From CAZSRL01 sp964609615 (lineage in GTDB: Bacteria > Bacillota_I > Bacilli_A > RF39 > UBA660): a DNA stretch of 64,000 nt. The stretch covers positions 1 through 64,000 of the forward strand of contig CAZSRL010000002.1 in assembly GCA_964609615.1 (NCBI GenBank), written 5' to 3'. Shown here piece by piece: positions 24,242 through 32,960 of the stretch (positions are counted from its first letter, which is position 1; each line of letters opens with the position of its first letter). Under the pieces are notes generated by a model, which was not told the origin of the DNA, made no database searches, and worked only from the letters and a program-made list of their open reading frames with translations. The position numbers and the translations under genes are program-made.

Positions 24242-25324
24242 TTAATTTTCTCTTGAAATTAATTTAACTTTAATTTCCTTTTCTTTCCCATTTCTTTTTA
24301 CTGTTACAGTAATTTGTTCACCAGGATCATTTTCATACAAATAATATCTGAATTTTGCTACACTTTTTATTTCATTATCATTTATTTTTATAATAATATC
24401 TCCTTGTTGAATTCCAGCATCACCTGCAGGTGAATTCTTTTCTACTTGAACAACTACTGCACCTTCACTCTCTATGGAAGAGAATTCGTTGCTAAAAATT
24501 GTACTTTTTACTTGATTTGTATTAACTGTTTGAAGCCCGATATATGGCCTTTCTACTTTCTTGTTTTTCTCTATTTGAGAAGCGTAACTTATTGCATCTT
24601 CAATAGGTATAGCAAATCCTAAACCTTCTGTTTCTGTTTTTACTATTTTCATTGATGTCACTCCAATTACTTCTCCGTTAATATTACAAAGAGGTCCACC
24701 ACTGTTTCCAGGATTTATTGCCGCATCTGTCTGCATTACATTCATAATCCAATCCGATGCGCCACTATTTGAAAGCGACACATCAACAAGTCTATCTTTT
24801 CCACTAAGAATTCCTTTAGTAACCGTCCCTTTATAATCTATTCCCATTGGAGCACCTATAGCAAATACGGTATCTCCAACATTCATTTTTGAATTATTTC
24901 CAATTGATACAATTTTCTTGATTGTATTCAAGTCTACAGTAAGAACGGCAATATCGCTGTATTCATCTCCACCCAAATATTTAGCTGTTGTGCTAGTATC
25001 ATCAGAAAAAGTAATTTTTATATTGTTTGCTCCATCAACTACATGGTAATTTGTGATAATATAGGCACTTTTTTCTCCTTTTTTATATACAAAACCTGTC
25101 CCTATTGAAGCAGAATCACTTCCAGTTGATGTGACATAAACAACAGCGTCATACACTTTTTTAACTGATTTACTTATACCCGTATCATTAACAGTAACAT
25201 CTTCTTTTTTTACACTATGTACAATGTATGTTGGGAAATAATATATTATTCCATACATAAAAGCACAACCAATAAATATACTAAAAATAATTGTTAAAAT
25301 TGCCCCTAGTTTATTCTTTTTCAT
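24242..25324 (-). CDS. htrA: HtrA/DegP-type membrane-anchored serine protease
   Basis: A 360-residue trypsin-fold protease with one N-terminal membrane helix (about 8-30). The catalytic triad is visible: His94 in TNYHVVDG, Asp124 in YSDIAVL, Ser208 in NPGNSGGPL. A single PDZ domain follows (about 260-350, with SPAGDAGIQQGDIIIKI). It would handle misfolded exported proteins at the outer face of the membrane. RBS AAAAGGAG. It lies 14 bases beyond the stop of the Abi_2 gene on the same strand, so read-through transcription is likely. Confidence 0.95.
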   Translation of the reverse strand: MKKNKLGAILTIIFSIFIGCAFMYGIIYYFPTYIVHSVKKEDVTVNDTGISKSVKKVYDAVVYVTSTGSDSASIGTGFVYKKGEKSAYIITNYHVVDGANNIKITFSDDTSTTAKYLGGDEYSDIAVLTVDLNTIKKIVSIGNNSKMNVGDTVFAIGAPMGIDYKGTVTKGILSGKDRLVDVSLSNSGASDWIMNVMQTDAAINPGNSGGPLCNINGEVIGVTSMKIVKTETEGLGFAIPIEDAISYASQIEKNKKVERPYIGLQTVNTNQVKSTIFSNEFSSIESEGAVVVQVEKNSPAGDAGIQQGDIIIKINDNEIKSVAKFRYYLYENDPGEQITVTVKRNGKEKEIKVKLISREN

Positions 25325-25338
25325 TTTTTCTCCTTTTT

Positions 25339-26268
25339 TTAAATATTTATAATGTTCCTATAGTTTTGTGGAAATCCCATTTGTTTTAACACTTTTTCTA
25401 TTTTTATACTTTTTAATCTTGCTGAAAGAAATTCAATTTCATAAATTATTTCACCCATCATTACTTTAAATTCTTCATCACTTAATACTTGTTTTAAAAT
25501 TATAATTAAAGCAAAAATGTCACATTTTCCATATATATATTCTCCATTATTTTTTTCAATATTTAGTGTTCCGTGAATATATGAATCATCTATATATTTT
25601 TGTGTTCTGTGGTCATATAATATATCTTCATGAGCACATAAATTTCTATAATTAGCTAACATAGAATAATAAATTTCAAAATTTCTAGGTTCAATATTAT
25701 AAGTACTAGCTATTTCATTTTGTTCATCCTCTTTTAATATAGTAAATAATTCACTCATTATACCGAAAGATAATACTTTTACAACTACCCAAAGAGGAAT
25801 ATATCCATAATTTGTTATATAATGGTTAGTCGCGGTATGTTGTGTAGCATTTATTCTAATTTGTCTTTTCATTTTTCTTATTAAATCATTTACTTGTCTT
25901 GCTTTTTCTCTTGATTGAACAAAATTAGAAGTTTTTAAATAATCTTTTTCTCTATAACCAAACTTTTTACTTAAAATATAACTACTAATTGACTTGTAAT
26001 TGTTTTCTACTATAAGTAAATTTTTAAATATTATATTTCTAAATTGTCTATCAAAAGAAAACAGTGAATATATTTCTTCAAAGGTTGTTCCATCTATAAA
26101 TGTTCTAGAGTTATTATTTTTTAAAAACAAATGCCTATATCCGTTTATAAAAAAGTAATTTTCTTTAAATAATATATTTTTAGTTTTGTCTAAATCGTTA
26201 ATTATTAAACCTTTTTCTTTTAAAATTTCTATTTGTTCATCTAAATTTTTAAATACTTTGTTTCTCAC
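25339..26268 (-). CDS. Abi_2 (AbiD/F-type) abortive-infection HEPN protein
   Basis: A protein of 309 residues matching the Abi_2 family: an N-terminal YFFINGYRHLFL motif, FDRQFRNIIFKNLLIVENNYKS, a central YIPLWVVVKVLSFGIMSELF, and the HEPN RNase-like motif RNLCAHED (RxxxxH) near residue 217. HEPN proteins of this type cut RNA on phage attack. No partner antitoxin is seen, in line with Lactococcus AbiD/AbiF, which work alone. I start it at GTG 26268, after AGGTGAT, because the GTG at 26277 is itself the SD. htrA follows 14 bases on. Confidence 0.85.
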   Translation of the reverse strand: MRNKVFKNLDEQIEILKEKGLIINDLDKTKNILFKENYFFINGYRHLFLKNNNSRTFIDGTTFEEIYSLFSFDRQFRNIIFKNLLIVENNYKSISSYILSKKFGYREKDYLKTSNFVQSREKARQVNDLIRKMKRQIRINATQHTATNHYITNYGYIPLWVVVKVLSFGIMSELFTILKEDEQNEIASTYNIEPRNFEIYYSMLANYRNLCAHEDILYDHRTQKYIDDSYIHGTLNIEKNNGEYIYGKCDIFALIIILKQVLSDEEFKVMMGEIIYEIEFLSARLKSIKIEKVLKQMGFPQNYRNIINI

Positions 26269-26420
26269 TACTATCACCTATTATAGAATTATATCATATA
26301 TTTTTATTTATTTTAAATTATAATTTATTTATATTTAAAAAAAAATAATGAACAATGGTGTGGAGAAAAGATTGTTATTGTAGTTGAAGGTGTTGTTACT
26401 AATAGTTTTTTTATAAAAGA

Positions 26421-26446
26421 AAAAGATTAGAATAAATTCTAATCTT
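26421..26446 (-). terminator. Terminator of the rplM-rpsI operon
   Basis: A 10-bp stem AAGATTAGAA (26423-26432) with its complement (26437-26446), and a T-rich end on the minus strand. It overlaps the rpsI stop. Confidence 0.85.
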
Positions 26447-26861
26447 ATCTTTTACTAAATTGAGGTGCTTTACGCGCTTTTTTAAGACCGTATTTTTTAC
26501 GTTCTTTATTTCTGGCATCTCTAGTTACCATACCAGCTTTTTTAAGAAGTTTTCTATAACTTTCTTCGCTAGCTTCGTTACCTTCATCCATTTTAAGTAA
26601 TGCTCTTGTTATTCCTAATCTAATAGCGCCTGTTTGGCCATTAAATCCTCCACCTTTAACAGAAATTTCAATATCTAATTTATTCATATTATCTGTTATT
26701 TCTAATGGTTGAATTAAATCCATTACTAATATTTCATAAGGCATATATTCATGAACGTCATTTCCGTTTACTATAATATTTCCTTTACCAGGTTTAATTG
26801 TAACTCTTGCAACACTTTTTTTTCTTCTTCCAGTTGCATTAAATACTTTTTCTTTTGCCAT
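26445..26861 (-). CDS. rpsI: 30S ribosomal protein S9
   Basis: A 138-residue protein ending in the universal SKR tail, which reaches the P-site tRNA. Family pieces are [12 protein letters not shown] at the start, [22 protein letters not shown] and [20 protein letters not shown]. It follows rplM by 9 bases, as in nearly all bacteria. RBS GGAGGGTATA. Confidence 0.98.
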   Translation of the reverse strand: MAKEKVFNATGRRKKSVARVTIKPGKGNIIVNGNDVHEYMPYEILVMDLIQPLEITDNMNKLDIEISVKGGGFNGQTGAIRLGITRALLKMDEGNEASEESYRKLLKKAGMVTRDARNKERKKYGLKKARKAPQFSKR

Positions 26862-26870
26862 TATACCCTC

Positions 26871-27299
26871 CTACACTTCCAACTTTTCAGGTTTTTGAGC
26901 TTCTTGTTTGTGTTCAGCATTTTCATATACAAACAATTTTGTGTACATACTTCTTCCAAGTCTATTGTGAGGAAGCATTCCTTTTACAGCTCTTTCAACC
27001 ATTTCTACTGGATATTTTTCTTTCATAACTTTTGCAGTTCTTTCTCTTAATCCTCCTGGAAATCCACTGTGATTGTAATAAATCTTATTTTTTAATTTAT
27101 TTCCAGTTAAATTAACTTTAGAAGCATTAATTATTATTACATTGTCTCCACAATCAATGTGCGGTGTGTATTCAGCTTTGTGTTTTCCGCGTAATATGTG
27201 TGCTGCTTTAGTAGCAACTTTACCTAAAGTTTTACCTTCAGCATCAAGAATATACCACTTGCGTGTTACATCTTCTTTTCTTAACATAAATGTTTTCAT
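26871..27299 (-). CDS. rplM: 50S ribosomal protein L13
   Basis: A 142-residue protein with [34 protein letters not shown], and [18 protein letters not shown], all diagnostic for L13. It is the first gene of the rplM-rpsI pair and is preceded by a perfect sigma-A promoter and a leader hairpin (27322-27352) that may bind L13. In Bacillus it follows ecfT-truA directly; here two unrelated genes sit in between. Confidence 0.98.
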   Translation of the reverse strand: MKTFMLRKEDVTRKWYILDAEGKTLGKVATKAAHILRGKHKAEYTPHIDCGDNVIIINASKVNLTGNKLKNKIYYNHSGFPGGLRERTAKVMKEKYPVEMVERAVKGMLPHNRLGRSMYTKLFVYENAEHKQEAQKPEKLEV

Positions 27300-27321
27300 T
27301 TTTTCTCCCTTTCAGATCTCA

Positions 27322-27352
27322 ATCTATTATTTTTTCCCACGAAATAATAAAT
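27322..27352 (-). promoter_or_regulatory. rplM leader hairpin (possible L13 autoregulatory leader)
   Basis: An 11-bp stem (27322-27332 with 27342-27352, one G-U) with a loop containing CGTGGGAAA lies in the 70-base 5' leader, between promoter and SD. L13 leaders are known in Firmicutes; equivalence is inferred. Confidence 0.5.
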
Positions 27353-27376
27353 CTCAATTTAAATGTACCGATATAG

Positions 27377-27405
27377 ATTATACTAAAATTTGACTTTTAT
27401 GTCAA
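27377..27405 (-). promoter_or_regulatory. Strong sigma-A promoter of rplM-rpsI
   Basis: Perfect consensus on the minus strand: TTGACA (27405-27400), 17-bp spacer, TATAAT (27382-27377). Confidence 0.93.
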
Positions 27406-27453
27406 TTAATTTTATGTATATTTAGCGTAAAACGTGAATTTAATTGTTTATAA

Positions 27454-27483
27454 TAAAAAAAACTATTGTTTTAAATAGTTTTT
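27454..27483 (-). terminator. Terminator upstream of rplM
   Basis: Stem AAAACTATT/AATAGTTTT (27459-27467, 27474-27482), T run on the minus strand. It ends the two-gene unit 27482-29123. Confidence 0.85.
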
Positions 27484-28630
27484 ATTTATATATATACCCA
27501 TCAACAGGTTTTAAATAATCTGAATTATTTGTTACTAATTCTAAGTTTTGATTCTTATAATCTACTTTATTTGAATTATATGAATCATAAAAGCCAAGTT
27601 CAGCTTTATATATTTCTCCTGTGTCTGTATCTATTACTCTATCATATCCTAGTGTTGCATCACTGTTTTTTTGAGAAATAACGTCATATGTTGTTTGCCT
27701 TTCGCTCCATGCATTATTGTATGATTCATATGCCGCACTCATTTGTTTCATATTATTTAATATTGATTGTGTTTCAGCATTGTTTTGTTGTATTCCTTGT
27801 TGTACATATGAATCACTTAGTTTTAAACTTGACAGAGCTTTTGCTAAATCCTTTTCTAAATATAAAAATTCATTCTCCGGAGCAAATATACCCATTACAG
27901 AATATGCCATCATAGGAACTGTATCAGCTCCCGATACATTATAAGACCCGGGTATCATAATACTTGCAGCAAATAATCCTTCATTAGTGGTTGTTCCACT
28001 ACTTGTAAAATGCGCTCTTACCATTCCTTCGTTCGCAGCTGCAGATGATAACAGTGATTTATAGGGCAATTCTTCAATTATTTTAAAATTGTTTAATGCT
28101 GTAAAATTATATTCTTTTCCATATACACTAGCATATTGTCTAATTTGAGGCCAAATAGTAAATAGTTGTTTTGCTGTAGCTGGATTTAATACTGGAGCAT
28201 CTCCAAAATATTCATAGCCCATACCTGTTGTAACTTTGGCAAACCCCGACATTAAATTCTTTGCTTTTTGACTCTTCATAAATGGCTCTAATTTTCCATA
28301 ATAGAATATTTGATAATTTGGATTTACAGGATCATATGCTTTAAAACCAAATGTTTCATATTTTCCAACAGTATCTATTTTCCATCCTTTAGGTAATGTC
28401 ATTGTGAAATAACCCCCGTTATATTCCTCAAGTGTTAAACCAGGTTTCTCAGATTTTTTTATTGCTATTTCTTGCTTATTATTAAATAAATTGTGAGTTT
28501 TTGTATTAGTTTTCCCATCTTTCCCACATACTGTAAATAATGCCACTAGTAAAATAACAATAGCGGTAATTGATATTATTGCTATACTTTTTCCCTTTGA
28601 AGTTTTAATCCATAATTTTATTTTATTCAT
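27482..28630 (-). CDS. Membrane-anchored extracellular protein of unknown function
   Basis: A 382-residue protein with a basic start (MNKIKLWIKTSKGK), a signal-anchor helix (about 17-33, ending VCGK), and a long extracellular part. The domain opening TLEEYNGGYFTMTLPKGWKI resembles the beginning of PsbP/DUF1795-like lipoprotein domains. A helical segment (about 295-330) and a final part rich in Tyr/Asn (DRVIDTDTGEIYKAELGFYD) follow. If the Cys in TVCGK is lipidated it is a lipoprotein, but the lipobox is poor. The ATG at 28630 follows AAAGGAGAT and overlaps the preceding gene by 8 bases, so the two are coupled. Family not identified. Confidence 0.75.
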   Translation of the reverse strand: MNKIKLWIKTSKGKSIAIISITAIVILLVALFTVCGKDGKTNTKTHNLFNNKQEIAIKKSEKPGLTLEEYNGGYFTMTLPKGWKIDTVGKYETFGFKAYDPVNPNYQIFYYGKLEPFMKSQKAKNLMSGFAKVTTGMGYEYFGDAPVLNPATAKQLFTIWPQIRQYASVYGKEYNFTALNNFKIIEELPYKSLLSSAAANEGMVRAHFTSSGTTTNEGLFAASIMIPGSYNVSGADTVPMMAYSVMGIFAPENEFLYLEKDLAKALSSLKLSDSYVQQGIQQNNAETQSILNNMKQMSAAYESYNNAWSERQTTYDVISQKNSDATLGYDRVIDTDTGEIYKAELGFYDSYNSNKVDYKNQNLELVTNNSDYLKPVDGYIYK

Positions 28631-29123
28631 TATAATTATCTCCTTTATAATCAATTTCAATTTCTGATAAGTTTTCATTTCCTTTTATATAATATTGTCC
28701 ATCATTTTCAGGTATTTTATTATCTTGAAATGAAAATGAAACACTATCTTCATCATTTGTAAATAAGTATGTTATTGTTGTTTGGGTTGAAGAAATATTA
28801 TTCTTTCTCCCTGTTAACCTAATCTTAGACAAAGCATCAAATGTATCATTAATTGTTTTTTTATCATTTATTATTTTAGGTTCCTCTCCATAAGTACAAT
28901 GATTTATGTAAATAGTAAGTTTTGGAGGATCATTTTTATCATATTTGTTAGCCCAATTAACAACATTTTTCCCTTTGAATTCAAACAATGTTATGTTTTT
29001 TACATGAAAATCATACATTTTTGGTTTGTTAAGAACTATAATATAAATATAAAGAATAAAACCTATTATAATCGCCATAGCAACACTTACAACAATTAAA
29101 TTAAAATATTTCTTGTCTTTCAC
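28623..29123 (-). CDS. Small membrane-anchored protein of unknown function
   Basis: A 166-residue protein: N-terminal helix (about 8-31), then a secreted beta-rich domain of about 130 residues with a single Cys (HCTYGEEP) and strands such as ITYLFTNDEDSVSF. Start GTG 29123 after AAGGAG. It is translationally coupled to the larger anchored protein downstream, so the two probably act together outside the membrane. No family recognised. The pair interrupts the usual truA-rplM linkage. Confidence 0.7.
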   Translation of the reverse strand: MKDKKYFNLIVVSVAMAIIIGFILYIYIIVLNKPKMYDFHVKNITLFEFKGKNVVNWANKYDKNDPPKLTIYINHCTYGEEPKIINDKKTINDTFDALSKIRLTGRKNNISSTQTTITYLFTNDEDSVSFSFQDNKIPENDGQYYIKGNENLSEIEIDYKGDNYNE

Positions 29124-29183
29124 TATTAACTCCTTATTTTACAATTTAATAATAACAAATTTTAATTATTAAAACAACAAATA

Positions 29184-29912
29184 TTAATAAAAAACTTTGT
29201 TCAAATATAAACCTTCACTTGGAGCAGTAACTCCAAGGTTACTTCTTTTTCCACTTTTTAATATTTTTTGAACTTCTTCTATTTTAATCTTTTCCTCATT
29301 AATTCCTATATATAAACCTATTATATTCCTAACCATATATCTTAAAAAACCAGATGCTGTTATATAAATATAAACATAATTTTTATCTTTTTTTATTTTA
29401 ATATCATATATTGTTCTAATATAATTATCTTTTATATTTTTCTCAGGTGTAAATGTTTTAAAATCATGAGTCCCCTTTAATAATTTATTTATTTGTTTTA
29501 ATTTTTTTATATTTAACTTTTTACAATATTGATAAACATAGTCTTTTTCAATAGGATTGTAAGTTCCAATATTTATTTTATATAAATATTGTTTCATTTT
29601 AACACTATATCTTGCATGAAAACTAGGTTCCACTTCTTCTATTTTATATATGTATATTTCTCTATTTAAACTTGTATTTAAATAAAATTTTAACTTATTA
29701 AGCTCAACAGGTTCTGAAATATCAAAATGAATACATTGATTATAAGCATGAACTCCTTTATCAGTTCTTCCGCTTCCTACTGTTCTAATCTCTTTATTAA
29801 ATCTTTTTTTTAAAGCCTCTTCTATTTTACCTTGAACAGTTTTTTTTCCTTTTTGTTTTGCATAACCATTATATTTACTACCATCATAGGAAAGGTATAA
29901 AAGACATCTCAT
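29184..29912 (-). CDS. truA: tRNA pseudouridine(38-40) synthase TruA
   Basis: A 242-residue synthase that isomerises U38-U40 in the anticodon arm. The catalytic Asp is in GSGRTDKGVHA (about residue 51). Other landmarks are LSYDGSKYNGYAKQ, SFHARYSVKMKQYLYKI and GFLRYMVRNIIG. Start ATG 29912 preceded by GAGGAGG; the ATG at 29930 lies in that SD. It overlaps ecfT by 29 bases, keeping the ecfA-ecfA-ecfT-truA order known from Bacillus. Confidence 0.97.
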   Translation of the reverse strand: MRCLLYLSYDGSKYNGYAKQKGKKTVQGKIEEALKKRFNKEIRTVGSGRTDKGVHAYNQCIHFDISEPVELNKLKFYLNTSLNREIYIYKIEEVEPSFHARYSVKMKQYLYKINIGTYNPIEKDYVYQYCKKLNIKKLKQINKLLKGTHDFKTFTPEKNIKDNYIRTIYDIKIKKDKNYVYIYITASGFLRYMVRNIIGLYIGINEEKIKIEEVQKILKSGKRSNLGVTAPSEGLYLNKVFY

Positions 29913-30657
29913 AATATATTTCCTCCTCATATATAATTAATAAAAACATAGATAAATGAATTATGACAAATATAAAATCTACACTTTCTATTCCTTTATA
30001 TTTTAACTTAGCTTTTTTTTCATCATTATAAAGCATAAACTTTTTCATTGTTTTTTGTTTATTTAACTTTCGTTGCGTTAATTCTAATCCTTTGGTAAAC
30101 ATATTACAATATGCTTTTAATTTAGTTTTCAAATCTACACAAGTTATATCCACACCCCTACTTTTTTCTTTATTAACTACATTTTTTGATGAAATTACTA
30201 ATTCAGGCAAAAATGATATGAAATCCACCAATTTATCAGCCAATTTATTATAATTAATTTTTATTTTTCCAAGAGGTTTAAACAGTATTACAAAACACTT
30301 TTTTAATTCAATTGGTGAACTACTACTATAAATAAAATAACCATAAATAAACACAATTTGAAAACTTAATATCAAATAAATAGTTAAATAAATATTTATA
30401 GTTAATAAACAAGCAATAACTAATAAAATATTTATAAACCATAAATCTTTAATGTATTTAAATATGTTTTTCAAATGGAATCCTGATGCTCTTATAAGAA
30501 TTAAGAGAATAATAAAATAAAAACCTAAAAATAATAAATTATGATTTAGTATTATAAAAGCTAGACTTAACAAAAAAGAAAAAATCTTAGTAAATAAATT
30601 TAATCTAAATATTTTAGGATTAATACAATTAGAACAATATAAATTATTAACGTGCAT
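29884..30657 (-). CDS. ecfT: ECF transporter transmembrane protein EcfT, divergent
   Basis: A 257-residue membrane component of an energy-coupling-factor vitamin importer. About five helices between residues 25 and 115, then the cytoplasmic coupling part. The first Arg-Gly coupling motif is present as KSRGVDI (about 168), but the second one, normally near AMxxRGY, appears as KKFMLYNDE without Arg-Gly. Assignment rests strongly on synteny with two ATPase genes and truA. No substrate-specific S-component lies in this window. Its ATG overlaps the preceding ATPase gene by 11 bases. Confidence 0.75.
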   Translation of the reverse strand: MHVNNLYCSNCINPKIFRLNLFTKIFSFLLSLAFIILNHNLLFLGFYFIILLILIRASGFHLKNIFKYIKDLWFINILLVIACLLTINIYLTIYLILSFQIVFIYGYFIYSSSSPIELKKCFVILFKPLGKIKINYNKLADKLVDFISFLPELVISSKNVVNKEKSRGVDITCVDLKTKLKAYCNMFTKGLELTQRKLNKQKTMKKFMLYNDEKKAKLKYKGIESVDFIFVIIHLSMFLLIIYEEEIYYEMSFIPFL

Positions 30658-31486
30658 TTCTATATACCTCCTTTGCTAAATCTTTTACATTATCAAAGTA
30701 TTTGAATTTTTTATCAATTAATCTCACTTCATTAACAAAAGAAACTATTTTAGGTACACTTAAACCAAGACTTTTTAATAATACTTCATCATGCATTATA
30801 GTTTTCTTACCTTCTTTTACAATTTTTCCGTTATTAAGCAAATAAATGTAGTTAGCAAAAGAATAAATAAAATCAGTATCTTTAGTTGTTATTATTACTA
30901 TTTTGTTATATTTGTTTTTAAGTATATTTAATAGCCTTATTAAATCATTTTTTTCTTTGTTATTAAGTCCAATTGTTGGTTCATCTAATATAATAATCTT
31001 AGGATTAAATGTTAATACTGATGCAAGAGCAACTTTTCTAGCATCAGCTAAATTAAGAATATTTAATTTTTTTGTTAAATAACTATCATTTAATCCAACA
31101 AGTTTTAAAGAATCTAGTATTCTTTTGTTTTTTGATTTGTATTTATATTTAAAATATTTTAATCCAAATGATAATTCATCTTTAACCTTGTTTGAAACAA
31201 ACATCTCCCTAGGATTAGAAAAAACGTAACCAACGTTAAATCTTAAATTATTATAGTTTTTTTTCAAAGTTTTACTATAATAATTTCCTACTTTTACTAG
31301 ACCAAAATCAGGTTTTTCTAAAAAATTAATCAATTCACATATTTCAGTTTTTCCACTGCCTGACTTTCCTACAAACCCATATATTCCTTTTTCCTTAACG
31401 TTAAAACTAACGTGATCTAATAAAATCTTTTTTTTAAAACATGACTGGTTTTTCAATAAACTTACTTTGTTAAACTTTATTTCCAT
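30647..31486 (-). CDS. ECF transporter ATPase EcfA2-like, partly degenerate
   Basis: A 279-residue ABC ATPase in the second ecfA position. Walker A GKSGSGKT (about residue 41) and Walker B IIILDEPTIGLN are intact. The Q-loop region reads VFSNPREMF (no Gln), the signature is LNLADARKVALAS where LSGGQ is expected, and the switch position is ITTKDT (His lost). So it can probably bind ATP but its own signature motif cannot serve a partner site. It overlaps the upstream ATPase gene by 10 bases and ecfT by 11. Confidence 0.82.
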   Translation of the reverse strand: MEIKFNKVSLLKNQSCFKKKILLDHVSFNVKEKGIYGFVGKSGSGKTEICELINFLEKPDFGLVKVGNYYSKTLKKNYNNLRFNVGYVFSNPREMFVSNKVKDELSFGLKYFKYKYKSKNKRILDSLKLVGLNDSYLTKKLNILNLADARKVALASVLTFNPKIIILDEPTIGLNNKEKNDLIRLLNILKNKYNKIVIITTKDTDFIYSFANYIYLLNNGKIVKEGKKTIMHDEVLLKSLGLSVPKIVSFVNEVRLIDKKFKYFDNVKDLAKEVYRNAR

Positions 31487-32238
31487 AGTTTACTCACCAG
31501 CCTTTTATTACTACAATAATACTTCTCTAATAAATTATAATCCATTAAGATTTTGCATAATTCAATACTAAATGGCAATCCAAAACCAAGTTTTTTTAAT
31601 AACCTATCTTCATTTAATACACTTAGAGTGTTTCCTTCTGCGATTATGTATTCATAATCAGTAAGTATTATATTATTTCCATATAAACACTCTTCAACAT
31701 TATTAGTAAAATTAATAATACAATTATCTTCACGAGAATATTTTTTTAATATTCGTATTATAAAATTTTTGTCATTATAATCTAAATGTTCTAAAACATT
31801 GTCTAATACAAGTACTTTTGGTTTAGTTAATAAAGCACATAGTATTTTTACTTTGACTTTATCGGTATTTCCAATACTAGTTGGATTACATTTTAAGATA
31901 TCACGTATTTTATATTTAAATGATAATTCAGATAGTTTTTCAATTATTTTAATATTACTCATCCCTAGGTTTTCAAGAACAAATGAAATTTCTTCCTCTA
32001 CAGTTGGACATATAAAAATATTTAAATTTTCATTTAATACAACATTTATTCTTTTAGCAATTTTAAGCGTTTCTATTCCTTTAAAAGACATATAATTAAT
32101 TTTAATATAATCATTTTTTTCTAAATTATATATATTATTAATAATTCTTTTATTTCCTTTACCCATTATAGTAGTAAAGTCTTTTTCGTTTACTATAAAA
32201 TTAAATTTTTCGTTCTCATAATATTTAAATAATGACAT
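31477..32238 (-). CDS. Degenerate EcfA1-like ATPase paralogue
   Basis: A 253-residue protein in the first ecfA position. The overall fold is still recognisable from FNFIVNEKDFTTIMG, KVLVLDNVLEHLD and LKKLGFGLPFSIEL, the last typical of EcfA C-termini. Every catalytic motif is eroded: Walker A is GKGNKRII (no GxGKS/T), the signature is SIGNTDKVKV, the catalytic Glu after Walker B is Asn (LDN), and the switch His is Asn (NFTNN). The frame itself is intact, so this is not a simple pseudogene. Start ATG 32238 after GGTGGG. Possible structural half of an unequal ATPase pair. Confidence 0.75.
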   Translation of the reverse strand: MSLFKYYENEKFNFIVNEKDFTTIMGKGNKRIINNIYNLEKNDYIKINYMSFKGIETLKIAKRINVVLNENLNIFICPTVEEEISFVLENLGMSNIKIIEKLSELSFKYKIRDILKCNPTSIGNTDKVKVKILCALLTKPKVLVLDNVLEHLDYNDKNFIIRILKKYSREDNCIINFTNNVEECLYGNNIILTDYEYIIAEGNTLSVLNEDRLLKKLGFGLPFSIELCKILMDYNLLEKYYCSNKRLVSKLWK

Positions 32239-32286
32239 AAAACCCACCACGTTTATATTATACAACAAACAACAAAAAAACAAAAG

Positions 32287-32308
32287 AAAATGGATAACTT
32301 TCCATTTT
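32287..32308 (-). terminator. Terminator of pduL
   Basis: Stem AAAATGGA/TCCATTTT (32287-32294, 32301-32308) with a T-rich end on the minus strand. Confidence 0.8.
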
Positions 32309-32313
32309 TTAAA

Positions 32314-32877
32314 CTATCTTATTATTTCTACTTCATCTCCTGTTGATAACCCAAGTGCGTTACTTTCATCCGTATCTAAATGTGCTTCAAACGTATATTT
32401 TTCATCTACTTTAATATTTGTATTATTAAGTATTCCTCCTCTTTGAGTATATATTTTTAAAGATACTATTTCTTTGTCTTTTAAGTTAAGCTTTTTGCTA
32501 GTTTCTAAGTCAACATGAATATGTCTTTTAGCAATAATGCATGATTCCTTTATATTAATTTCTCTTTCACCGTTTATTAGAGTTATATCTTCAGAACCTT
32601 TTAAATCTCCGCTATCTCTTACAGGAGGATTTATGCCAAGTTTTACTGCATCTGTTTTTGAAATCTCTACTTGATTATGTTTCCTAAGTGGTCCAAGTAT
32701 TCTAACGTTTTCTATCATATTAGTTTGCGTTTTAATAGTTAATGTTTCACTGCAAGTATATTGTCCTTTTTGAGATAAATTTTCTTTTTTTGTAAGAGGC
32801 TTATCACCAAATAAAATAATTTTTGTATCTAAATCTAAATGTACATGTCTTGCTGAGACAGCTATCTTTGTTTTCAT
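32314..32877 (-). CDS. pduL: PduL-type phosphate acyltransferase
   Basis: A 187-residue zinc-dependent phosphotransacylase that moves acyl groups between CoA and phosphate. The two half-domains each carry a His motif: VSARHVHLD (about residue 7) and IAKRHIHVD (about 116), with GPLRKHNQVEIS between. It begins right at the first motif, so it has no microcompartment-targeting peptide. It most likely serves as a housekeeping phosphate acetyltransferase with an acetate kinase encoded elsewhere. RBS AAGGATGTG. Own terminator. Confidence 0.93.
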   Translation of the reverse strand: MKTKIAVSARHVHLDLDTKIILFGDKPLTKKENLSQKGQYTCSETLTIKTQTNMIENVRILGPLRKHNQVEISKTDAVKLGINPPVRDSGDLKGSEDITLINGEREINIKESCIIAKRHIHVDLETSKKLNLKDKEIVSLKIYTQRGGILNNTNIKVDEKYTFEAHLDTDESNALGLSTGDEVEIIR

Positions 32878-32960
32878 ATTTCACATCCTTAATATATTAA
32901 TTATAATATATTTTTCATTTATTTTAAAGACTTTCATAATAATTAAATAGGAGGGTAATA

